Shown: in pieces, positions 41,511-50,555 of the stretch
How positions within the stretch are numbered: the first letter of the stretch is position 1
Layout: each line of letters begins with the position of its first letter
Assembly (NCBI RefSeq): GCF_049723235.1
Contig: NZ_JBNARB010000004.1
Location: 62,001-126,000 of the forward strand
DNA from: Thermovenabulum sp049723235
Lineage (GTDB): Bacteria; Bacillota; Thermosediminibacteria; Thermosediminibacterales; Thermosediminibacteraceae
Direction: 5' to 3'
DNA: 64,000 bases
Notes under the pieces: generated by a model
Databases searched by the model: none
Told to the model about the DNA's origin: nothing
The model's input: only the letters and a program-made list of their open reading frames with translations
Translations under genes and position numbers: made by a program

Positions 41511-41891
41511 ATGTTTACGAAAGGTGATAAAATATTAATTGCCGTTGTTTTGTTTTTTTCAGTTTTTACATTAATTATTTTTTATACCTATGGGATGGAT
41601 AATAACCCGACCTATGCAGTAATAGAAGTTAATGGGAAATTCTTTCAGAAAATTTCCTTGGGGAGCAATGGCCCACAATTAAAGGTTGAAGTACCCGGAA
41701 TTTTGGGTGTCAGCGTAGTAGAAATAGATAAAAATCGCGTGAGAATGCTGAAATCACCCTGCAAGGATCAACTATGTGTTCAACAGGGTTGGGTTGAAAA
41801 AGGCGGAGAAATGATAGTTTGTCTTCCCAACCGGGTAGTTGTTAAGATTGTAAAAGAAAAAAAAGATGATATGGATGGGGTAAGTTTTTGA
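41511..41891 (+). CDS. NusG domain II-containing membrane protein
   Basis: A 126-residue protein with one N-terminal hydrophobic segment (ILIAVVLFFSVFTLIIFY). An extracytoplasmic NusG-II-type domain follows (YAVIEVNGKFFQKISL...EIDKNRVRMLKSPCKDQLCVQQGWVEKGGEMIVCLPNRVVVKI), with conserved cysteines. The family often sits with Gx transporters and ApbE or Rnf genes and is therefore suspected to have a redox or flavin-linked role, which is inference. The start is ATG 41511 after AAGGTGG; ATG 41493 has no ribosome binding site. Confidence 0.8.
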   Translation: MFTKGDKILIAVVLFFSVFTLIIFYTYGMDNNPTYAVIEVNGKFFQKISLGSNGPQLKVEVPGILGVSVVEIDKNRVRMLKSPCKDQLCVQQGWVEKGGEMIVCLPNRVVVKIVKEKKDDMDGVSF

Positions 41892-42409
41892 TGATGAAGT
41901 ACAGTAAACTCGTATATTTATCTCTTTTCGTTACCTTTGGAATAACCCTTCATATCGTTGAAAGTTCAATTCCGGTACCGGTGCCAATTCCGGGAGCAAA
42001 ATTGGGCCTTGCGAATATAATGGCGTTAATAGCGATTTTAATTTTTGGAATTAAGGAAGGCTTAATAGTAAATGTTTTAAGATGCATCATAGGATCCACA
42101 CTTTATGGCTCAATGTCAAGCCTTATATATAGTCTTTCGGGTGCTGTTGTGGCTACATTAATAATGGGTATATTTTATAAGTATTGTAATAATGTTTTTA
42201 GCCCGATTGGTATTAGTGTCCTCGGCGGGATTTTTCATAATATTACTCAGTTAACGGTAGCGATGATAATATTAAAAACCTGGGGACTATATGTATATCT
42301 TCCCCATCTTTTACTAACTGGACTTGTTACCGGTATATTTACCGGAATTCTGGCGTTCTTTGTCGAGAAAAATTTAAGGGGCATTATGAAAAAAATGAAG
42401 TTTTTTTAG
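41891..42409 (+). CDS. Gx transporter family / heptaprenyl diphosphate synthase component I-like protein
   Basis: A 172-residue membrane protein with about five hydrophobic segments and the family pattern SSIPVPVPIPGAKLGLANIMALIAI, RCIIGSTLYG and SLSGAVVA. It is annotated in databases as Hpre_diP_synt_I but it looks like a transporter of the ECF-S type. It starts at the TGATG junction with the NusG-II gene, so the two are translated together. The substrate is unknown. Confidence 0.82.
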   Translation: MMKYSKLVYLSLFVTFGITLHIVESSIPVPVPIPGAKLGLANIMALIAILIFGIKEGLIVNVLRCIIGSTLYGSMSSLIYSLSGAVVATLIMGIFYKYCNNVFSPIGISVLGGIFHNITQLTVAMIILKTWGLYVYLPHLLLTGLVTGIFTGILAFFVEKNLRGIMKKMKFF

Positions 42410-42452
42410 ATTTGATAATAAGCTTTTTTAAAAATATTTTGAGGTGAAAAAA

Positions 42453-42701
42453 ATGAAGAAAAGTAATCGAAGTATACTGCTTCTGGTAATAATATTAATA
42501 ATTGGTGCGATTTGTGGGAATTTAATTGGAGAAAGCTTAAAAACAAAATTGCAGATTCTTTCTTACGGAGTAAAAATTGGTTTAAACCCGACTAAGCTTG
42601 AATTGGGAGTTTTTAATTTAACTTTTGGTTTTTCCATGAATTTAAATATCGCCGGGGTTATCGGCATAATTCTGGCATTGTTATTATATCAGAGGATGTA
42701 A
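42453..42701 (+). CDS. Small membrane protein, DUF4321-like
   Basis: An 82-residue protein with two hydrophobic segments (SILLLVIILIIGAICGNLIG and LNIAGVIGIILALLLYQ). I recall this DUF4321 family as a usual neighbour of maf in Clostridia; its function is unknown. ATG 42453 is preferred, with GAGGTG upstream; GTG 42444 lies in that site. It ends 5 bases before maf. Confidence 0.75.
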   Translation: MKKSNRSILLLVIILIIGAICGNLIGESLKTKLQILSYGVKIGLNPTKLELGVFNLTFGFSMNLNIAGVIGIILALLLYQRM

Positions 42702-42706
42702 AATCT

Positions 42707-43285
42707 ATGGGTAGGAAATTGGTCCTTGCATCTTCATCACCCAGGAGAATTGAATTATTAAAACAAATTGGATTAGATTTTGAAGTAATTCCCGCCAATA
42801 TAGAAGAAGAAAAGATTATAGAATTAAAGCCTGATGAATTGGTGCAAAAACTTGCTATCGAGAAGGTAATAAGTGTATCCAAGAAAGTTAGGAATAGTAT
42901 AGTTATCGGGGCAGATACTTTGGTTTATGCGGAAAATAAAGTCTTAGGCAAGCCCAGGACGGAAAAAGAAGCTTTGGACATGCTGTTATTATTGAGCAAC
43001 AAATGGCATAAGGTTTACAGCGGGATAGCTGTTCTTGACACGGAAACTCAAAAGCTGATAACAGATGTAGAAGAATCCGGTGTAAAATTTAAAAGCATAT
43101 CTGAGAAAGAAGCAAAAAATTACATACAAACCGGTGAACCGATGGATAAAGCTGGCGCCTATGCCATACAGGGCAAAGGTGCTGTCTTTATAGAAAGAAT
43201 TGAAGGATGTTATTATAACATTGTGGGATTGCCTTTGTTTAAATTGGTAAAACTGTTAGAGCAATTTAATGTATATGTATTTTGA
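42707..43285 (+). CDS. maf: Maf nucleotide pyrophosphatase
   Basis: A house-cleaning pyrophosphatase for non-canonical nucleotides (dTTP/UTP-type Maf). The 192-residue protein has LVLASSSPRRIELLKQIGLDF, the IGADTLV motif with its catalytic aspartate, KWHKVYSGIAV and EPMDKAGAYAIQGKGAVFIERIEGCYYNIVGLPL, all typical. It begins 5 bases after the DUF4321-like gene. It leads into radC and mreBCD, the gene order seen in Bacillus. Confidence 0.94.
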   Translation: MGRKLVLASSSPRRIELLKQIGLDFEVIPANIEEEKIIELKPDELVQKLAIEKVISVSKKVRNSIVIGADTLVYAENKVLGKPRTEKEALDMLLLLSNKWHKVYSGIAVLDTETQKLITDVEESGVKFKSISEKEAKNYIQTGEPMDKAGAYAIQGKGAVFIERIEGCYYNIVGLPLFKLVKLLEQFNVYVF

Positions 43286-43310
43286 TTTTAAGAATTTAAG
43301 GAGGTTTTCG

Positions 43311-44003
43311 GTGAAGACGGTAAAAATAAAGGATTTACCCGAAGAGCAAAGACCAAGAGAAAGAATGTGGACCTTAGGTGCAGAAGCATTAAATGATGCG
43401 GAACTTCTGGCATTAATTTTGGGAACCGGGACAAAATCGGAATCTGCTCTTATGCTTGCCCAAAGGCTGTTAAAAGGTGATGGAGGGAAAAAAGGGCTTG
43501 AATATATATATAATGCCAGCTTAGAAGAACTTTCAAACCTAAAAGGAATAGGCGCCGCTAAAGCGGTTAAAATAAAAGCAGCAGTAGAAATGGGGCGAAG
43601 GATTGCCTCAAATTTTGGCGTAAAAAAAATTGTTATAAATTCTCCAAAAGATGTAGAAAATTTATTAAAGGAAGAGATGCGGGCCTTAGAAAAAGAACAT
43701 TTTAGAGTAATTTTGCTGGATACTAAAAACAAGGTAATCTCTGTTGAGGAAATTTCCATAGGGACATTAGATTCTTCTATTGTGCACCCGCGAGAAGTAT
43801 TTAAACCGGCGATTAAAAGAAGCAGTTCTTCAATTATATTGGTTCACAATCATCCCAGCGGTGATCCCTACCCGAGTAAAGAGGATATAGTTATTACAAA
43901 AAGACTCTGCGAAGCGGGGAAGTTACTGGGGATTTATGTTGTTGATCACATAATAATTGGAAATTCTTCCTTTAGCTTTAAAGCAAATGGATTATTAGAA
44001 TAG
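43311..44003 (+). CDS. radC: RadC family (JAB1/MPN) protein
   Basis: A 230-residue protein with an N-terminal helix-hairpin-helix part (LKGIGAAKAVKIKAAVEMGRRI) and a C-terminal JAMM metalloprotease-like domain (VHNHPSGDPYPSKED). Despite the name, a DNA-repair role is not established. The start is GTG 43311, 5 bases after AAGGAGG; in-frame codons further up overlap maf. It follows maf and precedes mreB, as in many Firmicutes. Confidence 0.93.
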   Translation: MKTVKIKDLPEEQRPRERMWTLGAEALNDAELLALILGTGTKSESALMLAQRLLKGDGGKKGLEYIYNASLEELSNLKGIGAAKAVKIKAAVEMGRRIASNFGVKKIVINSPKDVENLLKEEMRALEKEHFRVILLDTKNKVISVEEISIGTLDSSIVHPREVFKPAIKRSSSSIILVHNHPSGDPYPSKEDIVITKRLCEAGKLLGIYVVDHIIIGNSSFSFKANGLLE

Positions 44004-44027
44004 AACCACCGGAAAGGAGATAACGAG

Positions 44028-45056
44028 ATGTTACCATTTTTTAAAGCTTTTTCGAAGGATATAGGGATAGATTTGGGTACCGCAAATACCCTCGTGCATG
44101 TCCGCGGGAAAGGAATTGTGCTCAGAGAACCCTCGGTAGTTGCGATCCAGAGGGATACCGGAGCCATATTAGCGGTAGGAGAAGAGGCAAAACAGATGAT
44201 AGGAAGAACGCCCGGTAATATCGTTGCAATAAGGCCTTTAAAAGATGGTGTTATTGCTGATTTTGATGTAACCCAGGCGATGCTAAAACATTTTATTTCA
44301 AAAGCTTTAAGGGCAAAAGGGGTAGTAAAACCAAGGGTAGTGGTAGGTATTCCCTCCGGCGTTACGGAAGTTGAGAAAAGAGCTGTAATAGATGCTACAC
44401 TGCAGGCGGGAGCCAGGGAAGCTTACCTTATTGAGGAACCCATGGCAGCAGCTATTGGAGCCGGGCTTGAAGTTCACGAGCCCACAGGAAATATGGTGGT
44501 CGACATAGGTGGCGGCACTACAGAGGTGGCGATAATTTCATTGGGGGGAATAGTAACAAGCAGGTCTATCCGCATAGGCGGCGATGAAATGGATGAAGCT
44601 ATAGTTAATTATATCAAAAAAGAATACAATCTTATGATTGGCGAAAGAACGGCAGAAGATATAAAGATAAAAATGGGATCGGCATACCCTAAACCCGAGG
44701 AGGAAACTGCGGAGGTAAAGGGAAGGGATTTGATTACCGGCCTTCCAAAAACAATTACAGTTACTTCTAAGGAAATTAGAGAGGCTTTAAAGGAGCCGGT
44801 CAATAGCATCATTGAAGCTATTAAAGTTACTTTAGAAAAAACTCCGCCGGAACTGGCTGCGGACATTATGGACAGGGGAATTGTAATGACTGGAGGCGGT
44901 TCATTGCTTTATGGTCTTGATAAACTTGTAAATGAAGAAACGGGCATGCCGGTTCATTTAGCGGAAAACCCCTTAGATTGTGTTGCTCTTGGTACGGGCA
45001 AGGTTCTGGAAGAAATAGATTTATTAAAGAGAGTTCTCGTTTCACCCAAAAGATAA
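44028..45056 (+). CDS. mreB: Rod shape-determining protein MreB
   Basis: The actin-like filament protein that directs side-wall synthesis. The 342-residue protein has the phosphate-1 motif DIGIDLGTANTLV, a second phosphate motif VVDIGGGTTEVAIISLGG and the adenosine motif GIVMTGGGSLLYGLD. The N-terminal amphipathic start (LPFFKAFSK) fits membrane binding. GGAGA precedes the ATG. It is the first of mreBCD-mrdA, the elongation machinery in this window. Confidence 0.97.
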   Translation: MLPFFKAFSKDIGIDLGTANTLVHVRGKGIVLREPSVVAIQRDTGAILAVGEEAKQMIGRTPGNIVAIRPLKDGVIADFDVTQAMLKHFISKALRAKGVVKPRVVVGIPSGVTEVEKRAVIDATLQAGAREAYLIEEPMAAAIGAGLEVHEPTGNMVVDIGGGTTEVAIISLGGIVTSRSIRIGGDEMDEAIVNYIKKEYNLMIGERTAEDIKIKMGSAYPKPEEETAEVKGRDLITGLPKTITVTSKEIREALKEPVNSIIEAIKVTLEKTPPELAADIMDRGIVMTGGGSLLYGLDKLVNEETGMPVHLAENPLDCVALGTGKVLEEIDLLKRVLVSPKR

Positions 45057-45077
45057 TCGATAAAGGGTGTGATTTTT

Positions 45078-45923
45078 TTGCTTGGCCTCTTTAAAAAAAG
45101 ACAATTCTGGTATATAGTGCTGGTTATTTTTTTAATTACTTTAACTTACAGGTTAACCTATACCAATGAACAGTTATTTAATCGAATAGAACGGCCAATT
45201 TTGGCCGTCTTTTCTCCTATTAGCGACTTTTTCAGCAGTGTGGTAAATTATTTTGCCGGTAAAGTTACTTCGATAAAAGATATTTTTTATTTAAAAAGCC
45301 AGAATGAGATTTTAAAAAAGAAAGTAGATGAGCTTAGTTCCTATCAGAAAATATATTATGAGTTAAAAACCGAAAACGAAAAATTAAGGAGGATGCTGGA
45401 TCTAAAGGAGAGAAGTTATGATTATAATTTGGAAGCAGCCGAGGTCATCGGAAGAGACCCGAGCAATTGGTTCAATATTCTGATAATTGACAAAGGTACA
45501 AATAGCGGTGTTAGTAAAAATATGGCTGTAATTTCTGAAGATGGCCTTGTAGGATATACCGTAGATGTGGGTAATAACTGGGCCAAGGTGCTGCTGATAA
45601 TCGATAATAGAAGTTCAATAAGTGCCATGATTCAAAGAACAAGGGATAACGGTGTTATAAAGGGAAGTGTGGCGCCGGCACCTCCCGGGTATCTTAAAAT
45701 GGTGTATTTACCCATGGATGCTTCTGTGGTTAATGGGGATGTAGTTATTTCCTCGGGGTTAGGTGGAATAGTTCCAAAGGGAATAATTATTGGCAAAGTT
45801 GAAGAGGTGAAAAAGGAATCGGACAATTTAATGAAATTTGCAATTGTAAAACCCGCTGTTGATTTTAATAAATTGGAGTACGTTTTTGTTATTAAGAATT
45901 TTTCATATACCGGCAGGGAGTGA
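45078..45923 (+). CDS. mreC: Rod shape-determining protein MreC
   Basis: A bitopic membrane protein linking MreB to the wall enzymes. The 281-residue protein has one N-terminal helix (YIVLVIFLITLTY), a coiled coil near residues 65-105 (KSQNEILKKKVDELSS...NEKLRRMLDLKE), and an extracytoplasmic beta-rich domain with the family motif GLVGYTVDVGNNWAKVLLI. I choose TTG 45078, since AAAGGGTGTGAT precedes it; GTG 45069 lies in that site. Confidence 0.94.
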   Translation: MLGLFKKRQFWYIVLVIFLITLTYRLTYTNEQLFNRIERPILAVFSPISDFFSSVVNYFAGKVTSIKDIFYLKSQNEILKKKVDELSSYQKIYYELKTENEKLRRMLDLKERSYDYNLEAAEVIGRDPSNWFNILIIDKGTNSGVSKNMAVISEDGLVGYTVDVGNNWAKVLLIIDNRSSISAMIQRTRDNGVIKGSVAPAPPGYLKMVYLPMDASVVNGDVVISSGLGGIVPKGIIIGKVEEVKKESDNLMKFAIVKPAVDFNKLEYVFVIKNFSYTGRE

Positions 45924-45929
45924 ATCCAA

Positions 45930-46430
45930 TTGAGATATGTATTTTACCTGTTAATAATGAGCCTTGTTTTAGTAATTCAATCTTCAATAAGTCCTTACAT
46001 AAAAATTGGTGGAGTAAATCCCGATTTTTTTTTAATAATGCTTTTAAGTTTTTCTATTATTAAAGGACCGGAAAGGGGATCCCTTTACGGATTATCCGGC
46101 GGATTTATCGAAGATTTAATGTTCGGAAGATTCATCGGGCTAAATTCTTTAACAAAATTTTTAACGTGTTATATAACGGGATGGGGGACCAAAAATCTTT
46201 TTAAAGGCCCTGCCATATTTACAATTTTATTCGTTTTCATAGGCAGCTTAATTTATAACTTGCTTTTTTTGCTTGCTAATTATATATTTATTCCTTCCTT
46301 CCAAAGGGGAAATTTTTTCACCTTTTTTATATATACAGCAATTGTTAATGCAATTTTTGCTCCAATAGTGTATAATTTTGTGTACAAAATAGAACATTTT
46401 TTCGATTACTATTTTAACATTAAGTACTAA
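45930..46430 (+). CDS. mreD: Rod shape-determining protein MreD
   Basis: A small integral membrane partner of MreC. The 166-residue protein has about five hydrophobic segments and the conserved region GGVNPDFFLIMLLSFSIIKGPERGSLYGLSGGFIEDLMFG. The start is TTG 45930 after AGGGAGTGA. It lies 6 bases from mreC and 36 from the PBP2 gene. Confidence 0.92.
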   Translation: MRYVFYLLIMSLVLVIQSSISPYIKIGGVNPDFFLIMLLSFSIIKGPERGSLYGLSGGFIEDLMFGRFIGLNSLTKFLTCYITGWGTKNLFKGPAIFTILFVFIGSLIYNLLFLLANYIFIPSFQRGNFFTFFIYTAIVNAIFAPIVYNFVYKIEHFFDYYFNIKY

Positions 46431-46466
46431 ATCTTTTGATTTTTATCTATATCGAGGGGAATAAAA

Positions 46467-48596
46467 GTGGTAAGTACAAAAAATAAGAACTTGAGAAGGA
46501 TAGAAAAACGGCTTTATATAATGACCTGGCTGTTGCTTTTTATTTTTTTATTTTTAAGCAGCGGTCTTTTCGTCCTACAGGTAGTTAAAGGCTCGGATTA
46601 TGAAAAAATGGCTGAAGAAAACCGAATAAGAATAATACCTGTTACCGCCCCAAGAGGGATCTTCAAAGACAGGAACGGGCGAATCCTGGTAAATAATAAA
46701 CCCAGTTTTACGGTTTCTTATACCAACGTAAAATCCACTGAAAAAGAACAGGATGAGGTATTTAAAGAATTAAGCGAAATTCTAAATATGCCTTTGATCA
46801 CCCATGTGGTGAATGAAAAGTATACGGTTAATGAAAAAAACGAAGTGGTATTAGATAAACTTCCTATAATGGATACAAATTCCGATGGTAAAATTGATGA
46901 AAAAGACATCAAAATTGTTGATGAAGAGTCAGGTAATAATATTGTACCGATAAAAATAGAACTGGCTAAAGGAAAATTGTATTTTGACAGTAATGTAAAA
47001 CCGGGTAGTAACCTTCTCATATCCTATAGTTTTAATACTTTTAAAAACAAAATACGCGATTTGGGTTATAAAAAATACATGCCCGTTCGACTTAAGACCA
47101 ATGTAGATTTTGAAACCGTCGCAAAAATTGAAGAAAAGAGACTGCCCGGAGTGGTAATTGAGGTAGAGCCCATAAGAAACTATATTTACGGCAGTGAAGC
47201 TGCCCACATATTTGGGTATGTGGGAGAAATAAGCAAGAATGAATTGGAGGCACTTAAAGACAAGGGCTACAGGGCAGGAGACTTAGTAGGTAAAATGGGG
47301 CTTGAGAAGGTATTAGAGCCGTATTTGAAGGGCACTAATGGAGGGAAACAGGTAGAAGTCAATGCATTCGGAAAGCCTATTAAAGTCTTAGGAGAAATTC
47401 CCCCGGTTGCCGGTGATACAGTGGTTTTGACTATTGATTCTGAGTTACAAAGGGTTGCGGAAAAGGCGCTTCAGGACCAGCTATTAAAACTGCAAACCGA
47501 TAAAATTAAACCCTTCCCAAATGCAAAGAGAGGCGCGGTAGTTGTTTTGAACGTTAAGACGGGCGAAGTTTTAGCAATGGCAAGCGTGCCGAGCTTTGAC
47601 CCAAACATGTTTGCCAGAGGGCTCACTGCAAAAGAATGGGAAGATCTTTCCAACAACCCGCTTAAACCGCTGGTGAACATTGCAATTTCGGAAACCTATC
47701 CGCCCGGTTCGGTCTTCAAAATGATTACAGCTATCGCCGCTTTGGAAAACAATATTACAAATGAGAAGGAAACCATATACGATAGAGGGGTGTACTGGAC
47801 CATTCTGCCAAAAAAAGACTGGAAGCCCGGCGGACACGGTGTGGTGAATATGATAAAAGCCATTGCAGAGTCCTGCAATATATACTTTTTCGAAATGGGC
47901 AGAAGATTGGGGATTGATCTAATAGAAAAATATGCAAAAATGTTCGGCTTAGGACAGATTACGGGGATTGAACTTCCGGGAGAAAAGGCAGGCGTAGTAG
48001 CCAGCCGGGAGTATAAAGAAAAAACTTTTAAAAAGGCTGAGGACAAGATCTGGTACCCGGCGGAAACCTTAGATGCAGCTATTGGTCAGGGTTATCATCA
48101 GTATACTCCGCTGCAAATAGCCACTTATGTATCGGCAATTGCCAATGAAGGTTACTGGATGAGGCCTCATATTATAAAATCTATTGTGGATGCTGATGGC
48201 AGAACCGTTTTTGAAAGTAAAGCGGAAATTGCAGGAAAAGTAAATGTTTCGAAGAAAACCTTTGAAATAGTAAAGCAAGGGATGAGGGGAGTTGTATCCC
48301 CGGGAGGAACTGCCTACGGAGTATTTTCCAATTTCCCAATACCGATAGCGGCAAAAACAGGTACCGCACAGTGGGACCTTAAAAAAGCTCCTCACGGATG
48401 GTTCGTAGCCTTTGCCCCTTTTGACGATCCTGAAATCGCTGTGGTGGTTTTTATAGAACAGGCGGGGTCTGGAGGAAGCACCGGCGGCCCGGTAGCCAGG
48501 GCAATACTGGAAGAATACTTTCATCTTAATAGTAATGCTAATGCCGGGGATAACGGCGATTCTAATGTTAATCAAAGAGGTCCACTTCAACCATGA
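46467..48596 (+). CDS. mrdA: Penicillin-binding protein 2 (elongation transpeptidase) with EF-hand-like insert
   Basis: Cross-links side-wall peptidoglycan with RodA. The 709-residue protein has an N-terminal helix and a dimerisation domain. The transpeptidase motifs are SxxK in PPGSVFKMI (Ser415), SCN, and AKTGTAQW (KTG). A perfect EF-hand/dockerin-type loop lies in the dimerisation region at residues 136-147: DTNSDGKIDEKD, with acidic residues at the calcium positions 136, 138, 140, 144 and 147. I do not know this insert in PBP2 of model species. The start is GTG 46467 after GAGGGGA. A terminator follows the stop codon. Confidence 0.95.
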   Translation: MVSTKNKNLRRIEKRLYIMTWLLLFIFLFLSSGLFVLQVVKGSDYEKMAEENRIRIIPVTAPRGIFKDRNGRILVNNKPSFTVSYTNVKSTEKEQDEVFKELSEILNMPLITHVVNEKYTVNEKNEVVLDKLPIMDTNSDGKIDEKDIKIVDEESGNNIVPIKIELAKGKLYFDSNVKPGSNLLISYSFNTFKNKIRDLGYKKYMPVRLKTNVDFETVAKIEEKRLPGVVIEVEPIRNYIYGSEAAHIFGYVGEISKNELEALKDKGYRAGDLVGKMGLEKVLEPYLKGTNGGKQVEVNAFGKPIKVLGEIPPVAGDTVVLTIDSELQRVAEKALQDQLLKLQTDKIKPFPNAKRGAVVVLNVKTGEVLAMASVPSFDPNMFARGLTAKEWEDLSNNPLKPLVNIAISETYPPGSVFKMITAIAALENNITNEKETIYDRGVYWTILPKKDWKPGGHGVVNMIKAIAESCNIYFFEMGRRLGIDLIEKYAKMFGLGQITGIELPGEKAGVVASREYKEKTFKKAEDKIWYPAETLDAAIGQGYHQYTPLQIATYVSAIANEGYWMRPHIIKSIVDADGRTVFESKAEIAGKVNVSKKTFEIVKQGMRGVVSPGGTAYGVFSNFPIPIAAKTGTAQWDLKKAPHGWFVAFAPFDDPEIAVVVFIEQAGSGGSTGGPVARAILEEYFHLNSNANAGDNGDSNVNQRGPLQP

Positions 48597-48629
48597 AAAA
48601 ACCAGAATCTTTACAGATTCTGGTTTTTT
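48597..48629 (+). terminator. Rho-independent terminator after mrdA
   Basis: The arms AACCAGAATCT and AGATTCTGGTT with a TTAC loop are followed by eight T. It begins right after the mrdA stop codon, so minC should have a separate promoter that I could not identify in the 77-base gap. Confidence 0.92.
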
Positions 48630-48706
48630 TTACTGCAAAAGAAGGAATTAAAAGTTTTTTGAAGAATATTGATAAAAAGATGTTCCTTAAATTCGGAGGG
48701 AAGAAA

Positions 48707-49360
48707 ATGAATCGAGAGCCGGTAGCAATAAAGGGAACAAGAGATGGCCTTGCAATAATTTTATACAAGAATACAGAGTTTGAAAAAGCAAAAAATGCCA
48801 TTTATGAAAAATTAAAAAAAAGTGGGGAGTTTTTCAAAGGTGCTAAAGCGAGAGTTTTTATAAAAGAAGGAATATTGGAAAAAAAGGAATTGGAAGATTT
48901 GGAAAAATTGCTGAACGATTTTGGTATAAGCCTGAAAAAAGAAGCATTCTTGAAAGCAATGCCTTTGCCCACCCATTTTTCCACCACTACTTTGTACCTC
49001 AAAAAAACCATCCGTTCCGGGCAAAGGATAAGTTATGGAGGCAACATTGTCATACTGGGAGATGTAAATCCCGGCAGTGAGGTTCTGGCGGGGGGAGATA
49101 TAATTGTTCTGGGTGCTTTAAGGGGACTTGCCCATGCAGGTTATAAAGGTAACCGCGCTGCCATTGTCGCTGCTCACAAATTGCTACCTACTCAGCTGAG
49201 GATTGCCGATGTGATTGCGAGGCCCCCGGATGAAAAACACGAAACTTCAAAGGTTCCAGAAATAGCACGCCTTAAGGAGGATACTATTATTATTGAACCT
49301 TATTACAATATTTTAGAAAATAATAAATCAAAACAGGAGGGGAATAAATGGGTCAGGTAA
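48707..49360 (+). CDS. minC: Septum site-determining protein MinC
   Basis: The FtsZ inhibitor of the Min system. The 217-residue protein has an N-terminal domain (EPVAIKGTRDGLAIILYKN) and a C-terminal beta-helix from about residue 110 (IRSGQRISYGGNIVILGDVNPGSEVLAGGDIIVLGALRGLAHAGYKGN), the part that binds MinD. The start ATG 48707 has CGGAGGG ahead. An upstream in-frame extension has a terminator running through it and is rejected. It overlaps minD by 13 bases, which places the minD ribosome binding site in its last codons. Confidence 0.95.
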   Translation: MNREPVAIKGTRDGLAIILYKNTEFEKAKNAIYEKLKKSGEFFKGAKARVFIKEGILEKKELEDLEKLLNDFGISLKKEAFLKAMPLPTHFSTTTLYLKKTIRSGQRISYGGNIVILGDVNPGSEVLAGGDIIVLGALRGLAHAGYKGNRAAIVAAHKLLPTQLRIADVIARPPDEKHETSKVPEIARLKEDTIIIEPYYNILENNKSKQEGNKWVR

Positions 49361-50154
49361 TAGTTATTACATCGGGTAAAGGTGGAGTTGGAAAAACTAC
49401 AGCTACTGCAAATATTGGTACCGGACTTGCCCATCTTATGAGAAAAAGGGTAGTTATGATAGATACGGATATAGGTTTGAGGAACCTGGATGTGGTAATG
49501 GGATTGGAAAACAGGATCGTTTACGATATAGTTGATGTGGTAAATGGAGAATGTCGATTAAAACAGGCCTTAATAAGGGATAAACGTTTTGATAATCTGT
49601 ATTTACTGCCCGCTGCTCAGACAAAGGACAAGACCGCCGTCAGCCCTGAACAGATGAAAAAATTATGCGAACAGCTGAAGGAGGACTTTGATTATATTCT
49701 TATTGACTCACCTGCCGGTATTGAACAGGGTTTTAAAAATGCGATTGCGGGAGCGGAAAAGGCTTTTGTTATTACAACACCCGAAGTTTCGGCTGTAAGG
49801 GATGCGGACAGGGTAATTGGCTTATTGGAAGCAGCGGGATTTGAAGAACCCAAGCTGATAATCAACAGGATAAGACCTGAAATGGTGAAAAAAGGGGATA
49901 TGATGGATATTAATGATATTTTGGATATTTTAGCTATAGGGCTTTTGGGGGTAATCCCTGAAGACGAAAAAATAGTGATATCCACCAACCGGGGAGAACC
50001 GGCGGTGGTGGATGAAATGTCAAAAGCTGGCCAGGCTTACCGAAATATTACCAGGAGAATAGAAGGAGAAGATGTACCTCTCATGTCTTTAGATGTCGAA
50101 CCTTCATTGTTCGAGAAAATTAAAATGTTTTTCGGATTTAAATCAAAAAGATAA
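49348..50154 (+). CDS. minD: Septum site-determining protein MinD
   Basis: A membrane-binding ATPase that recruits MinC and, with MinE, oscillates between poles. The 268-residue protein has the deviant Walker A GKGGVGKTT, IDTDIGLRNLDVVMGLENR, DYILIDSPAGIEQGF and a C-terminal amphipathic targeting helix (FEKIKMFFGFKSKR). AGGAGGGG precedes the ATG, within minC. Confidence 0.97.
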   Translation: MGQVIVITSGKGGVGKTTATANIGTGLAHLMRKRVVMIDTDIGLRNLDVVMGLENRIVYDIVDVVNGECRLKQALIRDKRFDNLYLLPAAQTKDKTAVSPEQMKKLCEQLKEDFDYILIDSPAGIEQGFKNAIAGAEKAFVITTPEVSAVRDADRVIGLLEAAGFEEPKLIINRIRPEMVKKGDMMDINDILDILAIGLLGVIPEDEKIVISTNRGEPAVVDEMSKAGQAYRNITRRIEGEDVPLMSLDVEPSLFEKIKMFFGFKSKR

Positions 50155-50168
50155 AAAGGGGGGAGATT

Positions 50169-50456
50169 ATGGATTTTTTCAAATTTTTCTCAAGAGAAGA
50201 TGTGGCCAGTAAAGAGATTGCCAAAGAAAGATTAAAGCTCATCCTTGTGCATGACAGGGCCAATGTCTCACCCAAGTTTTTAGAAATGATTAAGAGCCAG
50301 CTTATAAACCTGATTTCGGATTATATTGAAGTGGAAGAAGAAGGGATGGAGGTGAAACTTACGAGAATAAAAAAGGATGAGGAAGAAGATACAACGGTTC
50401 CTGCTTTAGTGGCGAATATACCTATTAAAAGAATAAAAAATATTGCAAGGGTTTAA
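50169..50456 (+). CDS. minE: Cell division topological specificity factor MinE
   Basis: A 95-residue protein that stimulates MinD ATPase and drives Min oscillation. The N-terminal amphipathic part (FFKFFSREDVASKEIAKERLKLILVHDR) and the C-terminal dimer domain (FLEMIKSQLINLISDYIEVEEEGMEVKL) are characteristic. MinE with MinCD is normal in Clostridia, whereas Bacillus uses DivIVA instead. AGGGGGG precedes the ATG. It lies 14 bases after minD. Confidence 0.95.
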   Translation: MDFFKFFSREDVASKEIAKERLKLILVHDRANVSPKFLEMIKSQLINLISDYIEVEEEGMEVKLTRIKKDEEEDTTVPALVANIPIKRIKNIARV

Positions 50457-50515
50457 AATTACATAATATACCTGTAAAAATTCGATTAAGCCCCCTTATT
50501 AGTCGGTTTATTTTA

Positions 50516-50524
50516 TGGTATAAT
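50516..50524 (+). promoter_or_regulatory. Extended -10 promoter element for rodA
   Basis: TGGTATAAT, an extended -10, sits 31 bases ahead of the preferred rodA start. A -35 at 17 bases is poor (TTATTA). The element overlaps an in-frame ATG at 50523, which makes that upstream start unlikely. Confidence 0.55.
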
Positions 50525-50555
50525 GATTATCGAGTTTTTCGGGGGGCTTTTAATT

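Noticed and set aside
48597..48706. N-terminal extension of minC from the in-frame ATG at 48593
   Set aside because: A strong terminator lies inside the extension, and CGGAGGG sits just before ATG 48707, where MinC homology begins.
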